Source: Clostridiaceae bacterium (GTDB taxonomy: Bacteria > Bacillota > Clostridia > DSM-8532). From it: a stretch of DNA of 8,869 nt. The position numbers and the translations under genes are program-made. The stretch is from the NCBI GenBank assembly GCA_025361665.1, contig JANYKF010000438.1:1-8869 (forward strand), written 5' to 3'. The notes under the pieces are model-generated. The model did no database searches, was not told where the DNA came from, and saw only the letters and a program-made list of their open reading frames with translations. Below, piece by piece: positions 1 through 6,502 of the stretch; the stretch's first letter is position 1, and every line of letters starts with the position of its first letter.

Positions 1-137
1 GTTCTTATGGGGGAAGGGGACCGAGAGGTCCCTGACCTACCAGATGAAGGATATGCTTTTGTTCTTCTGTGTCTTCCTGGATTCAGATGAGAAACAAGAT
101 AAACCGGATGCAGCCCTGCGCCCGGTCAGGAGGTTCC
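1..137 (+). other. Leader upstream of the nagA-like gene, no identified gene
   Basis: No gene is supported here. Two forward frames are open at the left edge, so the 3' end of an upstream gene may be present, but none gives a recognisable product. A short hairpin at 17-32 has arms GGGACC and GGTCCC closing a GAGA tetraloop; it has no T-tract after it, so it is not a convincing intrinsic terminator. No good -35/-10 pair was found, so the operon may start further left. The AGGAGG at 128-133 is the ribosome binding site of the next gene and sets its start. Confidence 0.4.
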
Positions 138-1346
138 ATGAACAGGTTCAAACTGCACAACGCCCGCATCATCACCCCTTTCAGGCAAATCGAAAACGGG
201 TACGTGCTGGTCGAGGATGGCCTCATCGCTGCCGTAGGGGAGGGCGATTTGCCTGTGGATGACTGCGTGCCCATCGACGTGCGGGGAAACTGGCTGACGC
301 CCGGCTTCATCGATATTCACACCCATGGCGGCGGCGGCCACGACTTCATGGACGGAACCGTGGAAGCCTATCTCGGAGCCGTGGAAACCCATGCGCGGCA
401 CGGCACCACCGCGATTGTCCCGACAACCCTGACCAGCACCATGGCCGAACTCCGCAATACCTTCGACGTATACGGAGCAGCCAGGGCAGCCAATCACAAA
501 GGCGCGCGCATGCTGGGACTGCATCTGGAGGGACCGTATTTTGCCATGGCCCAGAAAGGCGCGCAGGACCCGAGATACATCCGCGATCCGAAGCCTGAGG
601 AGTATCTGGAGATTCTGGGCTGGTCGGACGAAATCATCCGATGGAGTGCGGCTCCCGAGCTTCCGGGTGCGCTTGCATTCGGGAGGGAATTGAAAAACAG
701 GGGAATTCTGGCTTCTGTCGCGCATTCGGACGCCATCTGCGAACAAGTGCTCGAGGCTTATGAAAACGGGTTCACCCACTTCACGCATCTGTATTCCGCC
801 ATGTCCGGCGTCAGGAGAATCAATGCGTACCGGTATGCGGGCGTCATTGAAAGCGCTTTCCTCCTTGAGGAAGCTACGGTTGAAATCATCGCGGACGGCG
901 TTCATCTCCCGCCAAGTCTCCTTCAGTTGATCTGCAGGATCAAGGGACCGGGAAAGACCGCGCTGGTCACGGATTCCATGAGGGCGGCGGGCATGCCGGA
1001 AGGAGAGAGCATCATCGGCAGCTTGCGCGACGGCATGAGGGTCATCGTGGAGGACGGGGTGGCAAAACTGCCGGATCGAAGTGTTTTCGCAGGAAGCGTG
1101 GCCACGACGGACAGGCTTGTGAGAACCATGGTGAAAATGGCCGGCATCCCGCTCATGCAGGCTATCAGGATGATGACATCCACTCCGGCCGCCATCCTCG
1201 GCATGGGTAGGATCAGGGGCTGTATCGCTCCGGGAATGGAGGCCGACATGGTCGTATTTGATGGGGATGTCAATATCAGGATGACGATGATCGGGGGAAA
1301 GGTTGTCCATGAAGACATGGCTGCCAAAGATGATCACAAGATCTGA
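138..1346 (+). CDS. nagA: N-acetylglucosamine-6-phosphate deacetylase family (NagA-like)
   Basis: This 402-residue protein belongs to the NagA branch of the amidohydrolase superfamily, which removes the acetyl group from N-acetylglucosamine-6-phosphate in the cytoplasm. Visible motifs in order are the metal-binding HTH (H61, H63) after PGFIDI, HLEGPYF with E131, AHSDA with H196, THLYSAM with H217, IIADGVH, and TDSM with catalytic D279. A C-terminal GRIRGCIAPGMEADMVVFD segment is the usual composite-domain strand. These positions lie close to E. coli NagA E131, H195, H216 and D273, and the length is slightly above the E. coli 382 residues. The start at 138 is chosen because AGGAGG lies 4 nt upstream; an in-frame ATG at 69 would add 23 residues with no family resemblance. 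It is the first gene of a five-gene + strand cluster, with the next start 38 nt downstream. The segment after the second His (SGVRRINAYRYAGV) differs from E. coli, so the exact substrate may be a related N-acetyl sugar. Confidence 0.88.
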   Translation: MNRFKLHNARIITPFRQIENGYVLVEDGLIAAVGEGDLPVDDCVPIDVRGNWLTPGFIDIHTHGGGGHDFMDGTVEAYLGAVETHARHGTTAIVPTTLTSTMAELRNTFDVYGAARAANHKGARMLGLHLEGPYFAMAQKGAQDPRYIRDPKPEEYLEILGWSDEIIRWSAAPELPGALAFGRELKNRGILASVAHSDAICEQVLEAYENGFTHFTHLYSAMSGVRRINAYRYAGVIESAFLLEEATVEIIADGVHLPPSLLQLICRIKGPGKTALVTDSMRAAGMPEGESIIGSLRDGMRVIVEDGVAKLPDRSVFAGSVATTDRLVRTMVKMAGIPLMQAIRMMTSTPAAILGMGRIRGCIAPGMEADMVVFDGDVNIRMTMIGGKVVHEDMAAKDDHKI

Positions 1347-1384
1347 CCAGACGATAAAAAACAGGAAGGCAGGGTGCGGAAATC

Positions 1385-2092
1385 ATGAACATACTGGCAG
1401 TAGGTTGCCACCCCGACGATTTGGAAATAGGGTGCGGAGGAACGTTGGCCAAGTTCGTCCGGCAAGGGCATCATGTATTCATGTGCCATGTGGCGAATGG
1501 AAACAAGGGGCATGCCGTCATCATGCCCGAAGAACTGAGAATCATCAGGACAAGGGAAGCCGTGGAATCCGGGGCAATCATCGGAGCGACGGAGATCTTC
1601 AATCTGGATGTTCCGGACCTTGAAGTGGATTCGGGCAATCCCGCTGCCGTCCGTGCGCTGATTGACCTGATCCGGCGTGTGAAACCGGACATCCTCATCA
1701 CCCATGGACCGGACGACTACATGCGGGATCATGTGGAGACCGGAAAACTGGTCTTCAATGCGAGTTTTTCTTCCAGCGTTCCGCACCTGTTCACTGAAAA
1801 TCCTTCATTTGGTAAAATACCACCCATTTATTACATGGATACCCTGGCAGGGGTCAATTTTCTGCCGACGGAATACGTGGACATCTCGGAAACAGTCGAA
1901 ATCAAGCTGCAGGCCCTTCATTGCCACCAGAGCCAGATCAAGTGGATGCTCGAACATGACGGCATCGATTTTCTCGATTTTGTCAGGACAGTGTCCAAAT
2001 TCAGAGGTCTGCAAAGCGGGTCGGCCTATGCGGAATGTTTCCGGAGATGCGAGACCTGGCCGCGGATCAGCACGGCAAGGCATTTGCCATGA
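1385..2092 (+). CDS. PIG-L/LmbE family N-acetyl sugar deacetylase
   Basis: This 235-residue protein is a member of the PIG-L/LmbE zinc deacetylases, which act on GlcNAc-type groups (examples: MshB, BshB, GlcNAc-PI deacetylase). The N-terminus starts the Rossmann-like fold directly with the signature CHPDDLEIGCGGTL, giving H9, D11 and D12 for metal binding and catalysis. A second signature, HGPDDYMRDH with H116, supplies the other zinc ligand. No signal peptide is seen, so it is cytoplasmic. An AGGAAGG motif lies about 14 nt before the ATG. It follows the NagA-like gene by 38 nt, so two unrelated deacetylase families are encoded side by side. The true substrate is unknown; the context suggests an N-acetyl amino sugar or its derivative. 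The family is certain, the substrate is not. Confidence 0.88.
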   Translation: MNILAVGCHPDDLEIGCGGTLAKFVRQGHHVFMCHVANGNKGHAVIMPEELRIIRTREAVESGAIIGATEIFNLDVPDLEVDSGNPAAVRALIDLIRRVKPDILITHGPDDYMRDHVETGKLVFNASFSSSVPHLFTENPSFGKIPPIYYMDTLAGVNFLPTEYVDISETVEIKLQALHCHQSQIKWMLEHDGIDFLDFVRTVSKFRGLQSGSAYAECFRRCETWPRISTARHLP

Positions 2093-2093
2093 T

Positions 2094-2163
2094 CGGAACC
2101 GCCCGTCACGGGTATGGAACCGTCACAGGCATGGGACTGCTCCGGGTACGGAACCATCACGGG
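2094..2163 (+). repeat. Imperfect direct repeats between the PIG-L and deaminase-like genes
   Basis: Two 21-nt copies of a CGGGTAyGGAACCrTCACrGG motif lie at 2109-2129 and 2143-2163, differing at three positions and offset by 34 nt. A partial third copy (GGAACC, then GTCACGGG) lies at 2095-2112 and contains a small palindrome, CCCGTCACGGG, at 2102-2112. The repeats fill most of the 109-nt gap between the two genes and follow directly after the stop codon at 2090-2092. They could be regulator or RNA-binding sites, or simple local duplications; nothing here decides which. Confidence 0.6.
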
Positions 2164-2165
2164 AA

Positions 2166-2178
2166 GTTGTGACACAAC
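2166..2178. promoter_or_regulatory. Short palindrome GTTGTGACACAAC, possible operator
   Basis: Six-base arms GTTGTG and CACAAC flank a single A, giving a nearly perfect 13-nt dyad. It ends 9 nt before the AGGAGG ribosome binding site (2188-2193) of the deaminase-like gene and follows directly on the direct repeats. A dyad this size in an intergenic gap could be a transcription factor half-site pair or a weak RNA hairpin controlling expression of the downstream genes. No matching dyad was noticed upstream of the first gene of the cluster, which weakens the operator reading. Confidence 0.3.
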
Positions 2179-2201
2179 GAAAATAGCAGGAGGATGCGAT
2201 C

Positions 2202-3152
2202 ATGGATTTTCTCGATACGGTGAAGGGCTCATTGCTGGAAGGATTCTACCCGGCCGGATGGGATATGGAAAAAATCGATCAATGCTGCGCTCATCAACCG
2301 GAGACCATCCTGGAGCGCCAGGATTTCTGGAACAAGGACTTCATGCCGGTAGCCTGCGACAGCATTCATGATTTCGACATGATGCTGGGACATGAAATCG
2401 CCCTTGAAATACGGAATGCCCGCGACAAGGGGGAAAAACTCGCACTCATCCTGCCGGTCGGCCCCATGGGCATGTATCGCTGGGCAGTCTATTTCCTGAA
2501 GGAGTGGCAGGTTGGCTGCGCTCATGTTTACGGATTCAACATGGACGAGTGGAGCGACGCGGAAGGCAACACGCTGGACGCGGACAATCCGGCCGCATTC
2601 CAGAATGCAATGCAGCAGGCCTTTTACGGCCCTCTGGGCAGCCTGACCGTTCCCGAGGGTCAGCGGAACTTCGCAACCCGGTACAACCTTCCGACGTACC
2701 CGGAGAAGATCGCAAAGCTGAAGGCGGAGGGGGCAAGACTCGTTACGGTATTCGGAATCGGAAGGATGTGCCATATCGCATTTTGGGAACCTCATTTCGC
2801 CGCGGAATTCACCTCCGTCGATGAATGGAAAAAGCAGCCGTATCGCACCGGCGCCCTGCTCCATCCGCTCACGATCGAGCAGAACGCGATCACCAGCTTC
2901 AAGAGCCGCACAACGCTCGTGCCCTGCAGGGCCAACACGATCGGTCCCGGGCTGTTCCTCCGGTCGGACCGGATCATCGGAGGCTGCGACGGAGCCCTCG
3001 GGAGAGGGATGCAATGGCAGGGCATGTCCCTTTGGACCACGCTGCGGTATGGACCCGACATGTGGATCCCGTCCACCTTTATGCCGACGCTGCCGGGCAA
3101 GCTGTTCTTCATCAAGGAACTGGCGGGACCGCTTGAGGCGGAATGCAATTGA
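2202..3152 (+). CDS. Divergent glucosamine-6-phosphate deaminase/isomerase-like protein (NagB superfamily)
   Basis: This 316-residue protein resembles NagB, which converts glucosamine-6-phosphate to fructose-6-phosphate and ammonia. The FNMDEW block carries D115, matching the enolisation base D72 of E. coli NagB. The block [13 protein letters not shown] matches GVGNDGHIAFNEP, with H191 and E196 equivalent to H143 and E148. M189, however, stands where the triad Asp141 should be, and C190 and W195 replace Gly and Asn. The phosphate-loop motif TGGTP of NagB also reads as VGPMG here. The protein is about 50 residues longer than E. coli NagB (266), with an N-terminal extension of about 40 residues. 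AGGAGG lies 8 nt before the ATG. Its place after two deacetylases fits deamination or ring isomerisation of an amino sugar. The substrate may not be glucosamine-6-phosphate, so no gene symbol is given. Confidence 0.8.
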   Translation: MDFLDTVKGSLLEGFYPAGWDMEKIDQCCAHQPETILERQDFWNKDFMPVACDSIHDFDMMLGHEIALEIRNARDKGEKLALILPVGPMGMYRWAVYFLKEWQVGCAHVYGFNMDEWSDAEGNTLDADNPAAFQNAMQQAFYGPLGSLTVPEGQRNFATRYNLPTYPEKIAKLKAEGARLVTVFGIGRMCHIAFWEPHFAAEFTSVDEWKKQPYRTGALLHPLTIEQNAITSFKSRTTLVPCRANTIGPGLFLRSDRIIGGCDGALGRGMQWQGMSLWTTLRYGPDMWIPSTFMPTLPGKLFFIKELAGPLEAECN

Positions 3153-3226
3153 AAAGGCGTTTCTTGCCGCATATTGAATGAGAGTGCATGCGGTGCCCGC
3201 CGGCCGACAACGGAAAGGAAAGCTTC

Positions 3227-4243
3227 ATGTGGACGGAAGAACAACTCGACGGGTTGCTGACTGAGCCTTCCCGAAGGCTTGTCGAGGATATGGCCGGCAT
3301 CGAGGGAGATATCCTGATCCTCGGTGCCGGCGGGAAAATGGGACCCACCCTGGCGCTTCTGGCAAAGCGGGCCATTGCCTTGTCCTCAGGGGACAAACAG
3401 GTCATCGCCGTATCCCGCTTCACGGACCCGTTCGCGGTCAAACTGATGCGGGAGAACCGGATCGAGACCATCTCGGCCGATCTGCTGGAAGATGGCGCGC
3501 TGGAATCGTTGCCGGATGCCGCGAACATCATTTTCATGGCCGGGCGGAAATTCGGAACGGGCGGGCAGGAGGCGCTGACATGGGCCATGAACACATGGCT
3601 TCCCTCCCTGGTCGCAAAGCGGTATCGGAAATCGCGGATTGTGGTTTTTTCTTCTGGCAATGTATATCCGATGGTGCCGGTCCATTCCGCGGGTGCCACG
3701 GAAGAAACCGCGCCGGGACCCGTCGGCGAATACGGGATGTCGTGCCTCGGCCGCGAGCGCATGTTCGAATACGGGTCGCGGATCCATGGGACGCCTGTTT
3801 TCCTGTATCGCCTGAACTACGCCGTGGATTTGCGGTATGGCGTTCTTCACGACATTGCGACGAACATCATGGCTGGCAATCCGATCCAGGTTTCCACGCC
3901 CTGCTTCAATTGCATCTGGCAAGGAGATGCGAATGAAATGGCGCTGCGGGCCTTGCTGCTGGCGCGGAGCCCAGCCATGAAAATGAACATCACCGGTCCG
4001 GAGACGGTTTCCATCCGGCAGGCGGCCATGACCCTTGGCGACCTGCTGGGCATCGAACCCACATTCGCAGGAGAGGAATCGGGCAGCGCCTATTTGAGCA
4101 ATGCCGCCAAGGCGATGGAAGCATTCGGGTATCCATCCTTATCCCTGCACACCATGCTTCGCCTGCAGGCGGAATGGATCCTGCAGGGCGGGCGCGCGTT
4201 GGGAAAACCAACGCATTTCGAGGAGAGGAAGGGCACGTTCTGA
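3227..4243 (+). CDS. NAD-dependent epimerase/dehydratase-like protein (extended SDR with altered active site)
   Basis: This 338-residue cytoplasmic protein has the extended short-chain dehydrogenase layout. The dinucleotide-binding glycine motif GAGGKMG lies at residues 33-39, followed by a Rossmann fold, the active-site Ser region SSGNVY at 142-147, and EYGMSCLGRE at 168-177. The last block lines up with the usual YxxxK: Y169 is kept but the Lys is replaced by C173. The surrounding residues (SCLGRERMFE) look well ordered rather than degraded, so this is probably a family trait. The start at 3227 is preferred because GGAAAGG sits about 8 nt upstream; an in-frame ATG at 3188 would add 13 residues but lacks a good ribosome binding site. 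The gene follows the deaminase-like gene by 74 nt and its stop codon overlaps the next start. It likely oxidises, reduces or epimerises a sugar in the same pathway. Confidence 0.8.
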   Translation: MWTEEQLDGLLTEPSRRLVEDMAGIEGDILILGAGGKMGPTLALLAKRAIALSSGDKQVIAVSRFTDPFAVKLMRENRIETISADLLEDGALESLPDAANIIFMAGRKFGTGGQEALTWAMNTWLPSLVAKRYRKSRIVVFSSGNVYPMVPVHSAGATEETAPGPVGEYGMSCLGRERMFEYGSRIHGTPVFLYRLNYAVDLRYGVLHDIATNIMAGNPIQVSTPCFNCIWQGDANEMALRALLLARSPAMKMNITGPETVSIRQAAMTLGDLLGIEPTFAGEESGSAYLSNAAKAMEAFGYPSLSLHTMLRLQAEWILQGGRALGKPTHFEERKGTF

Positions 4244-5304
4244 TGGATCGGCACCATATCGCATTGACCATCCTGGCGGAGGGGGCTTTCATTCCCGCAC
4301 ATCCCCTCGCATTGGGAGCGGACAGGAAACTGGATGAGAAACGGCAGCGTCGGTTGACACGGTATTACCTTGCCGCCGGAGCCGACGGTGTTGCCGTTGG
4401 CGTCCATACGACGCAATTCGAGATCCGGAAGCCGGAAATCGGTTTGTTCGAGCCGGTCCTGCGGATCGCTGCCGAAGAAGCGGATGCGTTTGAGCGCAAA
4501 ATGGGGAAGACGATTGTCAAAGTGGCCGGTGTGTGCGGACCGGCCGCTCAGGCGGTCAGGGAAGCGGAAAAGGCGCTCTTGTTCGGGTATGATGCCGTGC
4601 TGCTGAGCCCGGGAGGGCTTGGCCGGATCAGCGAGGCAGAGCTGCTGGAACGAACTGCGGAAGTGGCGGGCATTCTTCCCGTCATTGGGTTTTATCTGCA
4701 GCCTTCCGTCGGAGGACGGGTGTTCTCCTACGACTACTGGGTGAAATGCTGTGAAATCGACAATGTGGTGGCCATCAAGACCGCGCCCTTCAACCGGTAT
4801 CAGACGCTGGATGTTGTCCGGGCGGCCGCGTTCTCCTCAAGAACGGAAAAAATCGCGCTGTATACGGGAAATGACGACAATATCGTTTTGGATCTCCTCA
4901 CGCCATATCGGTTCCACGAAAACGGAAAGACATGCGAAAAACGATTTGTCGGGGGTCTGCTCGGGCATTGGGCCGTATGGACGAAAACGGCGGTTGACCT
5001 GTTCGCGGAGCTGAAACGGATTTTACGGAATGAAATGATTCCATCGGAGATGCTTGCGCGCGCGTTGGAAGTGACGGATGCGAATGCGGCTTTCTTCGAT
5101 GCGGCCAACGGTTTTGCGGGATGCATTGCCGGCCTCCACGAGGTGCTGCGGCGGCAGGGTCTCCTGGAAGGCACCTGGTGCCTCAATGAAAAGGAGACAT
5201 TGTCACCGGGCCAGATGCAGGAGATTGATCGGGTATATCGCCTTTATCCCCATTTGCATGATGATGCGTTTGCCGCATCGTTCGTATGCTCGAACCCCAT
5301 GTGA
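4243..5304 (+). CDS. Dihydrodipicolinate synthase/N-acetylneuraminate lyase superfamily protein
   Basis: This 353-residue protein is a class I aldolase-type TIM barrel of the DapA/NanA superfamily. The Schiff-base Lys is K179 in VVAIKTAPF, and the proton-relay Tyr is Y151 in GFYLQPSVGG. Their spacing of 28 residues equals that of Y133 and K161 in E. coli DapA. The substrate-carboxylate Arg of DapA (R138) is replaced by V156, and the GTTGE loop is replaced by GVHTTQFE around residues 53-60, so it is not lysine-biosynthetic DapA. It is about 60 residues longer than typical family members, mainly in the C-terminal half. The ATG at 4243 overlaps the TGA of the preceding gene (TGATG), indicating translational coupling; an in-frame ATG at 4174 lies inside the previous gene and is less likely. 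It probably cleaves or hydrolyses a keto sugar acid at the end of the cluster's pathway; substrate unknown. Confidence 0.82.
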   Translation: MDRHHIALTILAEGAFIPAHPLALGADRKLDEKRQRRLTRYYLAAGADGVAVGVHTTQFEIRKPEIGLFEPVLRIAAEEADAFERKMGKTIVKVAGVCGPAAQAVREAEKALLFGYDAVLLSPGGLGRISEAELLERTAEVAGILPVIGFYLQPSVGGRVFSYDYWVKCCEIDNVVAIKTAPFNRYQTLDVVRAAAFSSRTEKIALYTGNDDNIVLDLLTPYRFHENGKTCEKRFVGGLLGHWAVWTKTAVDLFAELKRILRNEMIPSEMLARALEVTDANAAFFDAANGFAGCIAGLHEVLRRQGLLEGTWCLNEKETLSPGQMQEIDRVYRLYPHLHDDAFAASFVCSNPM

Positions 5305-5316
5305 GGACCACGTTTC

Positions 5317-6081
5317 TTATTGCTCGGGCAGGCCCTCCAGAAAATCCACGATGGCCTTCAGCGCCAGGTTCTGCTGACTGAGGCGCGGAATTGTGGCGGT
5401 TCCGTCTCCCGCCTGGAAACCGTAGTTGCCGAATTGCGCGTGATTCCCGCCCTCGAGCTCCACATAATGGGTCGAGGACGGAAGGAGAGGCTTGTACTGT
5501 CTGATTTTATCGATTCCCATGTCCAACGATCCGAAAACGGAAAGGACTGGGAGGGTGGAAGAAGCGAAACTATTGCCCTGCGCAGGATACGATCCCAGCA
5601 GGACAAGCCCTGCGACAGCATCCGGGTGCTTGTAGGCGTAGAAAGCGGCCATGCTGCCCCCGAGGGAATGACCCCCGATGGCCCACCGAGTATCGGAACG
5701 CATGGCGAAGACGTTCGCAGCGGCACTGCTTTTGAAGACCGCCAGATTCAGGGGCATCCGGCAAAGGACGACCGGATGGCCGGAGGCAGCGATCTGCAGG
5801 AGAAGCGGGGCATAGGCCTCAGGTTTCACTTTGCCGCCGGGATAGAAGATGAGGCCGCTCTTTCCTTTCCCGTTTGCCCCTGATGCGGGGATCGGGTCGA
5901 AAAACACATAGGCACCCTTGTCCGTCACTTTTGCCTCGGCCGTGCCGGCCATGGCCAAAAGGGCGGTATCATCGGCCGGATAAGCCCCCTGGGCCCAGAG
6001 GATGAAACCGCCGACGAACAGCACGACAAGCCCGAGAAGGATCAGAATGACGACTTTTGCCGGATGAACACGCTTTTTCAT
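5317..6081 (-). CDS. Membrane-anchored alpha/beta hydrolase
   Basis: This 254-residue protein has a short basic N-terminus (MKKRVHPAK) followed by one hydrophobic segment at about residues 10-29, which should act as a signal anchor and place the hydrolase domain outside the membrane. The catalytic domain shows the nucleophile elbow GGHSLGG with S139, an acid at GSLD (D187) and the catalytic His in EGGNHAQFGNYG (H214). This arrangement matches small alpha/beta hydrolases of the dienelactone hydrolase-like/Abhydrolase_5 group. The substrate cannot be inferred. CCAGGAGGT lies 4-5 nt before the ATG, supporting the start. No clear promoter was found between it and the tRNA terminator upstream. Its stop codon lies only 12 nt from the stop of the convergent aldolase-like gene, with no terminator hairpin seen between them. 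Confidence 0.85.
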   Translation of the reverse strand: MKKRVHPAKVVILILLGLVVLFVGGFILWAQGAYPADDTALLAMAGTAEAKVTDKGAYVFFDPIPASGANGKGKSGLIFYPGGKVKPEAYAPLLLQIAASGHPVVLCRMPLNLAVFKSSAAANVFAMRSDTRWAIGGHSLGGSMAAFYAYKHPDAVAGLVLLGSYPAQGNSFASSTLPVLSVFGSLDMGIDKIRQYKPLLPSSTHYVELEGGNHAQFGNYGFQAGDGTATIPRLSQQNLALKAIVDFLEGLPEQ

Positions 6082-6148
6082 GAAACCTCCTGGTTGTGAA
6101 TGTCATCATTTTCAATGGTTCACGACGAGGGGCAAATGGCATTTTCCT

Positions 6149-6184
6149 GAAAAACAAAGCACCCGCTCTTGCAAGCGGGTGCTT
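6149..6184 (-). terminator. Intrinsic terminator of the tRNA-Leu gene
   Basis: Read on the - strand, a 10-bp GC-rich stem (AAGCACCCGC pairing with GCGGGTGCTT) closes an 8-nt loop and is followed by TTTGTTTTT. It starts 3 nt after the encoded CCA end of the tRNA, which fits rho-independent termination of a single-tRNA transcript and would limit read-through into the downstream hydrolase gene. Confidence 0.88.
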
Positions 6185-6186
6185 CG

Positions 6187-6269
6187 TGGTGCGATCGGCG
6201 GGAATCGAACCCGCATGCTCTCGCATGCGCCCCTCAAACGCACGTGTCTGCCAGTTCCACCACGATCGC
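6187..6269 (-). tRNA. tRNA-Leu, anticodon GAG
   Basis: The - strand folds as a complete class II tRNA of 83 nt including an encoded CCA. The acceptor stem GCGATCG pairs with CGATCGC, followed by discriminator A and CCA. The D arm contains the GTGGAACTGGCAGACAC block typical of tRNA-Leu. The anticodon stem TGCGT/GCGCA encloses the loop TTGAGGG, giving anticodon GAG, which reads CUC and CUU leucine codons. A long variable arm (TGC-GAGA-GCA) and a T arm GCGGG-TTCGATT-CCCGC complete the fold. It is a lone tRNA gene with its own promoter and terminator. Confidence 0.96.
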
Positions 6270-6341
6270 CCGAAAGGGAGGATGATGAGGGTGAAAGCCG
6301 CTGATTGGCACATTTTCGGCAAATCCACAACAGCAAGGCTT

Positions 6342-6370
6342 ATTATACAGGCTGCATCCTGACGTGTCAA
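6342..6370 (-). promoter_or_regulatory. Consensus sigma-70 type promoter for tRNA-Leu
   Basis: On the - strand, TTGACA (6365-6370) and TATAAT (6342-6347) are separated by exactly 17 nt. Both hexamers match the housekeeping sigma factor consensus perfectly. Transcription would start near 6335 and give a leader of roughly 65 nt before the mature tRNA 5' end at 6269. Such a strong promoter fits a stable RNA gene. Confidence 0.9.
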
Positions 6371-6430
6371 TACCGAATGTCGTGCGTTCCTGCATCGCCA
6401 CCGCGTTGCAGCACACCGCATTGCAACCGC

Positions 6431-6460
6431 TTGCAGAGGATCGTCCGCATCTGCTACAAT
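6431..6460 (+). promoter_or_regulatory. Extended -10 promoter for the YesL-like gene
   Basis: TTGCAG (6431-6436) and TACAAT (6455-6460) are separated by 18 nt, and a TG dinucleotide at 6452-6453 gives an extended -10. The start of transcription would be near 6467, about 36 nt before the ATG of the membrane protein. It is divergent from the tRNA promoter, with about 60 nt between the two -35 elements. Confidence 0.7.
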
Positions 6461-6502
6461 GGGTGTCGAAGACTTCCCGAAACCCGAAGTGAGGAGCAGC
6501 GC

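Noticed and set aside
17..32. GGGACC-GAGA-GGTCCC hairpin as a terminator or riboswitch part
   Set aside because: It lacks a following T-tract and I could not match its surroundings to a known riboswitch class; six base pairs with a GNRA loop can arise by chance.
126..1337. 403-codon open frame on the - strand opposite the NagA-like gene
   Set aside because: It has no family motifs, is rich in His, Arg and Asp as expected from a reverse frame of GC-rich coding DNA, and the + strand gene has clear catalytic motifs and a ribosome binding site.
2094..2163. CRISPR-like array
   Set aside because: Only two full copies of an imperfect repeat with a 13-nt gap, no cas genes, and the repeats are not identical.
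2229..3014. 261-codon open frame on the - strand opposite the deaminase-like gene
   Set aside because: Shadow frame with no motif; the + strand frame has clear NagB-type blocks.
5320..5883. 187-codon open frame on the + strand opposite the hydrolase
   Set aside because: The opposite strand has a complete alpha/beta hydrolase with catalytic triad, signal anchor and ribosome binding site.
6082..6150. Promoter for the alpha/beta hydrolase on the - strand
   Set aside because: A TTGCCC element has only a poor -10 partner (AAAATG) at 17 nt; not strong enough to call.
6305..6502. Upstream ATG extension of the YesL-like protein
   Set aside because: The extension would cover both divergent promoters and has no ribosome binding site; the ATG at 6503 has GAGGAG at proper distance.
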